Assembly (NCBI GenBank): GCA_016936035.1
Contig: JAFGPU010000258.1
Span: forward strand, 1-9,094
Origin: Acidimicrobiales bacterium
GTDB lineage: Bacteria > Actinomycetota > Acidimicrobiia > Acidimicrobiales > VFJN01
Direction: 5' to 3'
DNA length: 9,094 nt
A model generated the notes under the pieces. That model was not told the DNA's origin. It saw only the letters and a list, made by a program, of their open reading frames with translations, and made no database searches. Shown piece after piece: positions 1-6,259 of the stretch (its first letter is position 1; each line of letters opens with the position of its first letter). Position numbers and translations under genes: made by a program.

Positions 1-507
<507 letters not shown>

Positions 508-515
508 CTACACGC

Positions 516-809
516 TCACTTCGTGACGATGGCGAGCACGTCACGGGCCGACAGGACGAGGACCTCGTCGCCGTCCACCGTGACCTCGGTGCCGCCGTAC
601 TTGCTGTACAGGACGGTGTCGCCGACGCTGACGCCGACGGGGATGATCTCGCCGCTCTGCTCGGAGCGCTTGCCCGGGCCCACGGCGATGACCTCGCCCT
701 GCTGGGGCTTCTCCTTGGCGGTGTCGGGGATGACCAGGCCGCTCGCGGTGGTCTCCTCGCTCTCGCCGGGCTTCACGACGATGCGATCGTCGAGGGGCTG
801 CAAAGCCAT
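516..809 (-). CDS. groES: Co-chaperonin GroES
   Basis: This is the 10 kDa co-chaperonin, the heptameric lid that closes the GroEL chamber. The 97-residue product has the normal family length. It begins [19 protein letters not shown], has the mobile-loop region around residues 16-32 ([19 protein letters not shown]), then [11 protein letters not shown] (38-48), [15 protein letters not shown] and the C-terminal DVLAIVTK. The ATG at 807-809 is preceded by GGAGG (minus strand, 818-822) at 8 bases. It is the first gene of a bicistronic groES-groEL unit reading leftward. About 40 bases farther upstream lies a CIRCE operator, so HrcA repression with heat or misfolding induction is expected; hrcA itself is not in the window. 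Nothing in the protein looks abnormal. Confidence 0.98.
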   Translation of the reverse strand: MALQPLDDRIVVKPGESEETTASGLVIPDTAKEKPQQGEVIAVGPGKRSEQSGEIIPVGVSVGDTVLYSKYGGTEVTVDGDEVLVLSARDVLAIVTK

Positions 810-817
810 GTGTGTCG

Positions 818-822
818 CCTCC
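818..822 (-). promoter_or_regulatory. groES ribosome binding site
   Basis: GGAGG on the minus strand lies 8 bases before the groES ATG. It is a strong Shine-Dalgarno match that fixes the start codon. Confidence 0.8.
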
Positions 823-851
823 GTTGGCGCTCTGCACTAACCCCGGGTGGG

Positions 852-878
852 TTAGCAGTCTCCCGATACGAGTGCTAA
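852..878. promoter_or_regulatory. CIRCE operator 1 (HrcA binding site)
   Basis: The plus strand reads TTAGCAGTC, nine bases, then GAGTGCTAA. The CIRCE consensus is TTAGCACTC-N9-GAGTGCTAA, so 17 of 18 arm positions match; the one mismatch is G for C at position 858. CIRCE is bound by the repressor HrcA in many Gram-positive and other bacteria and typically lies at the start of groES or dnaK transcripts. Here it sits between groES and its predicted -10 element, overlapping that element by one base, so the operator would include or abut the transcription start. Confidence 0.95.
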
Positions 879-907
879 CCCTACGCACACGCGGTTAGCA
901 GTCGCAA
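878..907 (-). promoter_or_regulatory. Predicted housekeeping promoter of groES-groEL
   Basis: On the minus strand, TTGCGA (902-907) is separated by 18 bases from TAGGGT (878-883). These resemble vegetative sigma-factor -35 (TTGACA) and actinobacterial -10 (TAnnnT) elements. The start of transcription would fall near 870-872, inside CIRCE operator 1, leaving a leader of about 60 bases before groES. Its position between and over the two CIRCE elements supports it, but the start has not been mapped. Confidence 0.55.
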
Positions 908-921
908 CCCCTGAGTGCCAG
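895..921. promoter_or_regulatory. Second, degenerate CIRCE operator
   Basis: The plus strand reads TTAGCAGTC, nine bases (GCAACCCCT), then GAGTGCCAG. This keeps the exact 9-9-9 CIRCE geometry with 15 of 18 arm positions matching the consensus. The left arm is identical to that of operator 1, including its unusual G at arm position 7. The two elements start 43 bases apart. This copy covers the predicted -35 hexamer of the groES promoter (902-907). The arm sequences and spacing are seen directly; that HrcA binds here is inferred. Confidence 0.65.
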
Positions 922-1068
922 GACACGAGAACACACGGAAGACCGGCGGCCCCGCTGCGCCGAACGTCGACGCTCTCCGCGCGCACGAGCGACCGTGTCG
1001 CGCCCGCCGCCGGACGGCCGGGGCGACCGAGAGCGCGGATGGAGGCGGACACATTCCCTGCGTAGCCG
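922..1068. other. Intergenic stretch with no recognised feature
   Basis: This is the middle of the 354-base divergent region between groES and the plus-strand gene at 1164. Both strands contain open frames here, as expected at this GC content, but none has a plausible start with ribosome binding site or a recognisable protein. I see no convincing hairpin, RNA gene or repeat beyond the CIRCE elements to its left. Confidence 0.5.
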
Positions 1069-1097
1069 TTGTTTCCGGCGGTCTGGCGTGGGAGGAT
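1069..1097 (+). promoter_or_regulatory. Possible promoter of the 1164-1535 gene
   Basis: TTGTTT (1069-1074), a 17-base spacer and GAGGAT (1092-1097) together resemble a weak -35/-10 pair, about 65 bases before the start codon. The first base of the -10 deviates from TAnnnT. Spacing and location are good, the hexamers are mediocre, so this is tentative. Confidence 0.3.
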
Positions 1098-1148
1098 CGG
1101 CGACGACGCACACCAAGCGGCGGAACAACCACAGACAGTCACAGCCCA

Positions 1149-1155
1149 GGGAGAG
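1149..1155 (+). promoter_or_regulatory. Ribosome binding site deciding the start at 1164
   Basis: GGGAGAG ends 8 bases before ATG 1164. It is the reason for rejecting the longer open frame that begins at 915. Confidence 0.6.
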
Positions 1156-1163
1156 TTAGCTCC

Positions 1164-1535
1164 ATGGCACTGGCAGACGACACGATCGCTCGCGCCCGTA
1201 CGGCCACCGGCGACGACATCCTCATCGCCGGATGGTTCGCGACCCGGGGCCCCGCCCCGCCGCGGCGCACCGTCGTCGCCGTCAGCCCCACGCGCGTGTA
1301 CCTGTTGTGCCTGGCCGGCCTGATCGGCGCCCCCGAGCAGCCGCTCTCGCTGGCCCACACCTTCGACCGCCGGCGTGTCGCCGCCACGATCCACACCCGG
1401 ATGGACGGCCGCACCCTCACGTTGGAAGACACCTGGACCGGCGAGCGCTTCGAGATGGAGGGCGAGCGTTCGCCCGAGGCGCACGTGACCGCCACCATGC
1501 ACGCGCTGTCCGACATCCACGAGCTCGCCAGCTAG
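1164..1535 (+). CDS. Uncharacterised 123-residue protein
   Basis: I do not recognise this protein with confidence. It is 123 residues, soluble, with no signal peptide; the only hydrophobic run is short (about 46-54, YLLCLAGLI). The middle (about 36-50, TVVAVSPTRVYLLCL) followed by HTFDRRRVAATIHTRMDGRTLTLED looks like consecutive beta strands. It faintly recalls small bacterial PH-like domains, in which a 'V-T-x-x-R-x-hydrophobic' strand is common; this is only a shape resemblance. The C-terminus (105-123) is probably helical. The ATG at 1164 is chosen because GGGAGAG (1149-1155) lies 8 bases upstream. The frame stays open back to an ATG at 915, but that extension is Arg/Gly/Thr-rich with no family character. 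The gene diverges from groES and runs convergently into phoD with a 17-base gap. Confidence 0.75.
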   Translation: MALADDTIARARTATGDDILIAGWFATRGPAPPRRTVVAVSPTRVYLLCLAGLIGAPEQPLSLAHTFDRRRVAATIHTRMDGRTLTLEDTWTGERFEMEGERSPEAHVTATMHALSDIHELAS

Positions 1536-1552
1536 GACGCGGCCGGGCGACC

Positions 1553-3187
1553 TCAGAGGGCACGAGGCTCGGGGTCACCCGCACGGATGACCCAGCGAGC
1601 ACCCGTCGTCACCTCGGCGTCCGCCGTCGCCACGGTCGACGCGTAACGGAACGACGCCTCCAGCGCGTCGGACGTGACCTCGCACAGCACATAGCCACGC
1701 TTGTGGGGCTCGGCGTAGCGGATGGTCGGCGACGCGGCCGCCGCCCTCTCGACCAGCGCCACCAGGTCCGGGGGGAACCTCGACGAGATCGACGTGCCGA
1801 CCAGCTCGGGCACCGCCGCCGGCGTCGAGGCGTCGGCGGGGTCGTCGGTGATCACCCCCACGCCGCTCGCATGGATGTCGCCGGTGATCACCACCGGGTT
1901 GTCGACCTCGCGCAGCCGCTCGACCAGGCGGGCCCGGGCGGCCGGGTAGCCGTCCCACTGGTCGAGGTTGAGCCCCTCGTTCGACCCCAGCGGCAGGGTG
2001 ATCTTCGAGACGATCGTCTGCTGGGCCACCACGTTCCAGGTGGCGTCGCTGCCGTCCAGCTCGTCGGCGAGCCACGCCTCCTGCTCGTCGCCCAGCATCG
2101 TGCGGTCGTCGTCGGCGACCTCGGCGCAGCTGACGCCGACGTCGAGAGGAACGTCACAGGCCTGGTCGCTGCGGTACTGGCGGCCGTCGAGCACGTAGAA
2201 CCGGGCCAGGTCGCCCCAGTCGACCGCGCGGTACAGCGTCAGGTCGGCCCCGTCGGGCTGCTCGACCCGCAGCGGCATGTGCTCGTAATAGGCCTGGTAC
2301 GCCGCGGCGCGCCGCTCGGCGAACGCCTCCCGCGAGACGGCGTCGCCGTCGGGGACGTCGTCCGCGTAGTTGTTCTCGACCTCGTGGTCGTCCCACGTAC
2401 ACACCCAGGGCGCACGTGCGTGGGCGGCCTGCAGCGCCGCGTCGGCCTTGTACTCGCCGTAGCGGCGGCGGTAGCCGGCCAGGTCGACCGGTGCGCCGGC
2501 CTGATGGGTGCGCACGGCATCCGGGTCGGGCGCGCTCTCGTAGATGTAGTCGCCGAGGAACAGGACGAGGTCGATGTCGTCGGCGGCGATCTGGGCGTGC
2601 GCCGGCCAGTAGCCGTGCTGGAAGTTCTGGCACGACGCGAACGCGAACCGCAGCCGCTCGACCTGCCCACCGGCCTCGGGGGCCGTGCGCGTCCGTCCCA
2701 CGGCGCTGGTCGACTCGCCGACGGAGAACCGGTACCAGTACCACGTGTCGGCCTCGAGACCCGACGCGTCGACGTGCACCGCGTGCGCCAGCGCCGGCTC
2801 GGCCACGGCGTCGCCCGAGGCCACGACGTCGTCGAAGCGCTCGTCGGCCGCCACCTCCCACCGGACGGGCAAGGGCTGCTCGGGCAGGCCGCCGCCGTCG
2901 GCCAGCGGGTCGTTGACGAGGCGGGTCCACAGGATGACCGAGTCGGGCAGCGGATCGCCCGATGCGACACCGAGCGCGAACACGTCGGCCGGCAGGTCGG
3001 TGGGGACCGGCGGGAGGTCGGCGGCTGTCTCGGGCACGGCGCCGTCGCCGCTGCCGCCGGTCGGTTCCGGATCGTCGCCGTCGCCGTTGCTGCACCCGGC
3101 AGCGAGCGCCGTGGCCACCACGCCCGCGAGGAACGTGCGGCGACCGATGACCGGGGCGGGCGGGCGGTGCGGTTCGCTCGTGGTCAC
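1553..3187 (-). CDS. phoD: PhoD-family alkaline phosphatase/phosphodiesterase, Tat lipoprotein
   Basis: This is a secreted metallophosphatase of the PhoD family, which releases phosphate from phosphate mono- and diesters outside the membrane using Fe/Ca cofactors. The 544-residue protein starts at GTG 3185-3187, with GGAAGGG 10 bases upstream. Residues 14-32 (IGRRTFLAGVVATALAAGC) combine a twin-arginine motif with a lipobox ending at Cys32, followed by an acidic Gly/Ser-rich linker (33-60). This suggests Tat export and lipid anchoring. The N-terminal PhoD domain (about 68-170) begins FALGVASGDPLPDSVILWTRL. The phosphatase domain (about 180-515) shows the metal-site motifs ASCQN (Cys186), GDYIYE (Asp213), WDDHEVENNY (265-274), LDGRQYRSDQAC (333-344 region) and GDIHASG (436-442). 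It lies 49 bases after tsaD and is probably the last gene of that operon. No Pho box was recognised. The family is sure; exact substrate is unknown. Confidence 0.93.
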   Translation of the reverse strand: MTTSEPHRPPAPVIGRRTFLAGVVATALAAGCSNGDGDDPEPTGGSGDGAVPETAADLPPVPTDLPADVFALGVASGDPLPDSVILWTRLVNDPLADGGGLPEQPLPVRWEVAADERFDDVVASGDAVAEPALAHAVHVDASGLEADTWYWYRFSVGESTSAVGRTRTAPEAGGQVERLRFAFASCQNFQHGYWPAHAQIAADDIDLVLFLGDYIYESAPDPDAVRTHQAGAPVDLAGYRRRYGEYKADAALQAAHARAPWVCTWDDHEVENNYADDVPDGDAVSREAFAERRAAAYQAYYEHMPLRVEQPDGADLTLYRAVDWGDLARFYVLDGRQYRSDQACDVPLDVGVSCAEVADDDRTMLGDEQEAWLADELDGSDATWNVVAQQTIVSKITLPLGSNEGLNLDQWDGYPAARARLVERLREVDNPVVITGDIHASGVGVITDDPADASTPAAVPELVGTSISSRFPPDLVALVERAAAASPTIRYAEPHKRGYVLCEVTSDALEASFRYASTVATADAEVTTGARWVIRAGDPEPRAL

Positions 3188-3236
3188 ACCTCGTCAGCCC
3201 TTCCGCCTCGTCCGCTGTGACACCGACCCGGCGACC

Positions 3237-4265
3237 CTAGTTGCTCTGATCGCCGGCTCCGACCAGCCGCAGGCCGGGTGTCGCACCCGTGTCGAGCGGC
3301 GAGGGGCCGTCCGCACGGAGGCGCCACCACCCGGCCGCTGCGATCATGGCCGCGTTGTCGGTGCACATCGCGCGGCTCGGGACGAAGGCACGGATGCCGT
3401 CCTCGTCGCACGCCTGGACGAAGCGTTCGCGCAGGGCGCTGTTGGCGGCCACACCGCCGCCGAGGCACAAGCCCGTGGCCCCCACCTCGCGCGCCGCACG
3501 GCGGGCCTTGGTCACCAGCACGTCGACGACGGCGTCCTGGAAGCTGGCCGCCACGTCCTCGGCCGAGACGTCGGGATGCTTGCGCACGTGGTTCACCACC
3601 GCCGTCTTCAGGCCGCTGAAGCTGAACGCGTGGCGGTCGTCGCCGGTGCGGTCGAGCATGCCCCGGGGGAAGGCGATGGCCCCGGGATCGCCGGTCGCAG
3701 CCAGCTTGTCGATGACCGGGCCTCCCGGGTAGCCGAGCCCGAGGAAGCGGGCCACCTTGTCGAAGGCCTCGCCGGCGGCGTCGTCGATGGTGGAGCCCAG
3801 CAGGCGGTAGTGACCGTGGTCCTGCATGTGCACGAGCATCGTGTGACCACCCGAGACGAGCAGCACGACGAGCGGCAGCTCCAGGTCGGGCTGCTCGAGG
3901 AACGCCGCGTACAGGTGGCCCTCGAGGTGGTTGACCGCCACGAACGGCACCTCCCACACGAGCGCCAGCGCCTTGGCCGCGCTGACGCCGACGAGCAACG
4001 ACCCGACCAGCCCCGGGCCCACCGTGGCCGCCACCGCGTCGATCTCGTCGTCCGCGGTGCCGGCCTCGACCAGCGCCTGGGCGAGCACCGGCGTGAGCAT
4101 CTCGACGTGGGCGCGGCTGGCGATCTCGGGGACGACGCCCCCGTAGCGGGCGTGCTGGTCGATCTGGCTGGCGACGACCGACGACCGCACGTGGGTGGCC
4201 CGGTCGACCACCGCGGCGGCGGTCTCGTCACACGAGGTCTCGATGCCCAGGATGCGGTCGGCCAT
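3237..4265 (-). CDS. tsaD: tRNA N6-threonylcarbamoyladenosine transferase TsaD
   Basis: This is the catalytic subunit that transfers threonylcarbamoyl from TC-AMP to A37 of ANN-decoding tRNAs, working in the cytoplasm with TsaB and TsaE. The 342-residue length is typical. Visible motifs are ILGIETSCDET (5-15), VPEIASRAHVE (45-55), the metal-binding HLEGH (His113, His117), VSGGHT (137-142), GEAFDK (165-170), the substrate loop FSFSGLKTAV (214-223), GGGVAANSALR (269-279) and the ligand Asp303 in CTDNAAMIA. All expected metal ligands are present. ATG 4263-4265 is preceded by GGGAGG at 10 bases (4276-4281). The gene follows rimI after 60 bases and precedes phoD by 49. The proteins encoded just upstream (RimI, TsaB, TsaE) are its usual partners, which makes the assignment secure. 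Confidence 0.98.
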   Translation of the reverse strand: MADRILGIETSCDETAAAVVDRATHVRSSVVASQIDQHARYGGVVPEIASRAHVEMLTPVLAQALVEAGTADDEIDAVAATVGPGLVGSLLVGVSAAKALALVWEVPFVAVNHLEGHLYAAFLEQPDLELPLVVLLVSGGHTMLVHMQDHGHYRLLGSTIDDAAGEAFDKVARFLGLGYPGGPVIDKLAATGDPGAIAFPRGMLDRTGDDRHAFSFSGLKTAVVNHVRKHPDVSAEDVAASFQDAVVDVLVTKARRAAREVGATGLCLGGGVAANSALRERFVQACDEDGIRAFVPSRAMCTDNAAMIAAAGWWRLRADGPSPLDTGATPGLRLVGAGDQSN

Positions 4266-4325
4266 GGACCACCAGCCTCCCGCGAACGGGCGTCCCCGTG
4301 CGAGCCGGCGCCACCCGGCCGACGG

Positions 4326-4895
4326 TCACAGCCAGTCGCCCTCGATGACGGTGCGCCCCGGCAGCGCCTGCTCGATCGACGCGAGACGGGCGGCGTAGGC
4401 GGCCGTGCCGATGTCGTTGGCCCACATCACCAGCGCGTCCTCGCGGGTCTCCGGGTAGTAGCCCTTGCGCACGCCAGCCGGCACGAAGCCGAACCTCTGG
4501 TAGAGGGCCTGCGCACCCGAGTTGCTCATGCGCACCTCGAGCGTCAGGTTGGCGCACCCGCGCTCGGCGGCCCCTCGGGCGAGCGCCAGCAGCATCCGCG
4601 TGGCGATGCCGTGCCGGTGCCAGGCGGGATCGACCGCCACCGTCGTGATGTGGGCGTCGTCCACCGCCCGGAACAGGCCTGCGTAGCCGACGACCTCGGA
4701 CCCGACCCGAGCCACGACGTAGAGCCGGGTGGCCCGCTGCCCGATCTCGGAGAGGAACAGACCGAACGTCCACGGGCGGGGGTACACCTGCTGCTCGATG
4801 CGGAGGACGCCACGGAGGTGGCGCCGGCGCATGTGCGCGATGTGCACCTCGAGCTGGCCGGGGTCGTCGGCCGGCGTGGGCAGCGGGCGGGCCAT
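4326..4895 (-). CDS. rimI: Ribosomal-protein-alanine N-acetyltransferase RimI (GNAT family)
   Basis: This GNAT-fold acetyltransferase uses acetyl-CoA to acetylate protein N-termini, classically ribosomal protein S18; actinobacterial homologues may be broader. It is 189 residues, slightly long because of about 20 leader residues before the fold. Motifs are the early helix RIEQQVYPRPWT (32-43), VAVDPAWHRHGIATRMLL (86-103) with the acetyl-CoA loop HRHGIA, the catalytic-type Glu120 in LTLEVRMSN, and the C-terminal ALYQRFGFVPAGVRKGYY (130-147) with Tyr132. ATG 4893-4895 is chosen because it lies 16 bases after the tsaB stop and has AAGG 8 bases upstream. The frame is open farther upstream, but that part lies inside tsaB and looks like noise. 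The protein is encoded between tsaB and tsaD, the habitual position of rimI. Confidence 0.94.
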   Translation of the reverse strand: MARPLPTPADDPGQLEVHIAHMRRRHLRGVLRIEQQVYPRPWTFGLFLSEIGQRATRLYVVARVGSEVVGYAGLFRAVDDAHITTVAVDPAWHRHGIATRMLLALARGAAERGCANLTLEVRMSNSGAQALYQRFGFVPAGVRKGYYPETREDALVMWANDIGTAAYAARLASIEQALPGRTVIEGDWL

Positions 4896-4911
4896 CAGCG
4901 CCGCCTTGCCC

Positions 4912-5670
4912 TCACCCGGTGGCCTCTCCCGGGTCGGGAGCGTGCCGGCCCTCGGCGACCGCGCCCTCGTGCACCAGGCCGTCGCGGGTGATCCAGTTGA
5001 TCTCGGCGTCGGGGCGGCGCAGGTACAGCGGCTGGAGCTCCCAGGGCTGCACGAACTCCTCGCGCAGGGCACGGGCGTGCGCGAGCTGGACGAGCGACGC
5101 CGCCGACGGGTGGGCCAGGCCCTGGTCGCACAGCTCGACCCGCCCGAGGTCGGCGAACGCCTCGCGGTAGCGCAGGGCGCCGTCACCCACCAGCAGGACG
5201 TCCTCGCCGGTGGCCTCGAGATCGACGGCCAGGTCGTCGGGGGTGGTGACCTGCTGCTCGGTCAGCCGCTGGATGCCCCCGGGCACCTGCCGGTAGGCGG
5301 CGCTGAACACCTCGCCGCGCCGGGCGTCGATGGCGGCGACGACGAGGCGGGGCGACCAGCGGACGGGAAACGCGACCAGGTCGAGGCTGGACACGCCGAT
5401 CATCGGGATGCGGAGCGCGTGGGCCATCGCCTTGGCGGTGGCCACTCCCACCCGGAGGCCGGTGAACAGCCCGGGGCCGACGTCGACGGCCACGCACCCG
5501 ATCTCGTCGAGGTCGACGCGAGCCTGCCGGCGGATGAAGTCGATGGCCGGCGTGAGCGTCTCGGCGTGCCGCTTGCCCCGGCTGGAGTGGACCTGGGCGA
5601 GCACGCCCTCGTGGCCGCCGATGGCGCAGCCCACCTGCATGGTCGACGTGGTGATGCCGAGGATCAGCAC
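4912..5670 (-). CDS. tsaB: tRNA t6A biosynthesis protein TsaB
   Basis: TsaB is the catalytically inactive TsaD paralogue that dimerises with TsaD and is required, with TsaE, for t6A37 synthesis in bacteria. The protein has 252 residues. It begins LILGITTSTMQVGCAIGG and carries AVDVGPGLFTGLRVGVATAKA (61-81), the dimer-interface signature, then AIDARRGEVFSAAY (113-126) and the C-terminal LQPLYLRRPDAEINW (212-226). GTG 5668-5670 is chosen because the family N-terminus begins right there. It overlaps the tsaE stop (GTGCTGA, 7 bases including both codons), so translation is probably coupled; no strong Shine-Dalgarno is seen. The frame is open far upstream across tsaE, which explains a spurious longer reading. 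There are 16 bases to rimI. Confidence 0.96.
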   Translation of the reverse strand: MLILGITTSTMQVGCAIGGHEGVLAQVHSSRGKRHAETLTPAIDFIRRQARVDLDEIGCVAVDVGPGLFTGLRVGVATAKAMAHALRIPMIGVSSLDLVAFPVRWSPRLVVAAIDARRGEVFSAAYRQVPGGIQRLTEQQVTTPDDLAVDLEATGEDVLLVGDGALRYREAFADLGRVELCDQGLAHPSAASLVQLAHARALREEFVQPWELQPLYLRRPDAEINWITRDGLVHEGAVAEGRHAPDPGEATG

Positions 5671-6224
5671 GGTGCACCACCGGCGGGTGGCGTGCCCTCG
5701 GGCCGGTCGGCCGGCGCCTCGGCCCACGGGGCGACGGCGTGCAGCAGCGACACCTGGCGTCGCAGCCACCGCTCGCCCACCGGGCGCAGCAGGATGCGGC
5801 GGTCGTCGTCGGCGGACTGCGGGCCGGCAGTGAAGGTGAGCCGCACCTCGAGGTAGTCGTTGGGCAGCACCGGCAGGATCGCGTCGCCCCACTCGATGAG
5901 CACGACACCGCCGTCGTCGAGCAGCTCGGACAGGCCGAGCTCGGCCACCTCGCCGAGCTGGTCGAGCCGGTAGACGTCGAGGTGGTGGACCGTGAGCCGC
6001 CCGGCGTACTGCTGGGCCAGCGTGAAGGTGGGGCTGGTGACCGGCTCGGTGACCCCGAGGCCACGGCTGAAGCCCTGCACGAACGCCGTCTTGCCCGCGC
6101 CCAGGTCGCCGGCGAGCACGACGAGATCGCCGGCCTGCGCCAGGTCGGCGAGCGCGGCTGCGAGGTCCTGGGTCTCGCCGACCGACGACGTCCGGGCCAC
6201 GAGGGTGGCCGCCCTGGTCGTCAC
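5664..6224 (-). CDS. tsaE: tRNA t6A biosynthesis ATPase TsaE
   Basis: This P-loop ATPase regulates the TsaB-TsaD complex during t6A37 tRNA modification. With the GTG at 6222-6224 it has 186 residues, against roughly 150-160 for the family. Motifs are the Walker A GDLGAGKT (39-46), VTSPTFTLAQQY (62-73), HLDVYRLDQLGEVAELGL (81-98) and VVLIEWGD (107-114). The extra length is a C-terminal tail (about 150-186) rich in Ala, Pro and Gly. The start is uncertain: GTG 6252-6254 would add 10 residues and lie 5 bases after the preceding stop, and neither start has a clear Shine-Dalgarno. The tail end overlaps the tsaB start by 7 bases. Confidence 0.93.
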   Translation of the reverse strand: MTTRAATLVARTSSVGETQDLAAALADLAQAGDLVVLAGDLGAGKTAFVQGFSRGLGVTEPVTSPTFTLAQQYAGRLTVHHLDVYRLDQLGEVAELGLSELLDDGGVVLIEWGDAILPVLPNDYLEVRLTFTAGPQSADDDRRILLRPVGERWLRRQVSLLHAVAPWAEAPADRPEGTPPAGGAPC

Positions 6225-6259
6225 AGCGCCGGTGCGTTCGACGGGAGCACGCACCGAGA

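Noticed and set aside
832..840. Possible third CIRCE half-site near the groES start (minus strand TTAGTGCAG)
   Set aside because: Only the TTAG core matches, and no partner arm occurs at the nine-base spacing.
915..1163. N-terminal extension of the 1164-1535 protein to the ATG at 915
   Set aside because: The extension lacks protein-like composition, would begin within the second CIRCE element, and ATG 1164 has a proper ribosome binding site.
1232..3220. 662-codon open frame on the plus strand
   Set aside because: It is the antisense shadow of phoD. The translation is Arg/Gly/Val-rich with no motifs, while the minus strand encodes an unmistakable PhoD protein.
4286..4299. Small hairpin (ACGGG/CCCGT) between rimI and tsaD as a terminator
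   Set aside because: The stem is only five pairs and no T-run follows on either strand, so it is within chance in such GC-rich DNA.
2685..4991. 768-codon open frame on the plus strand
   Set aside because: It runs antisense through phoD, tsaD and rimI. Long open antisense frames are expected at this GC content, and it has no recognisable domain.
4896..5186. N-terminal extension of RimI back to 5186
   Set aside because: It lies wholly within tsaB in another frame and gives Arg/Ser/Thr-rich noise. RimI homology begins after 4895.
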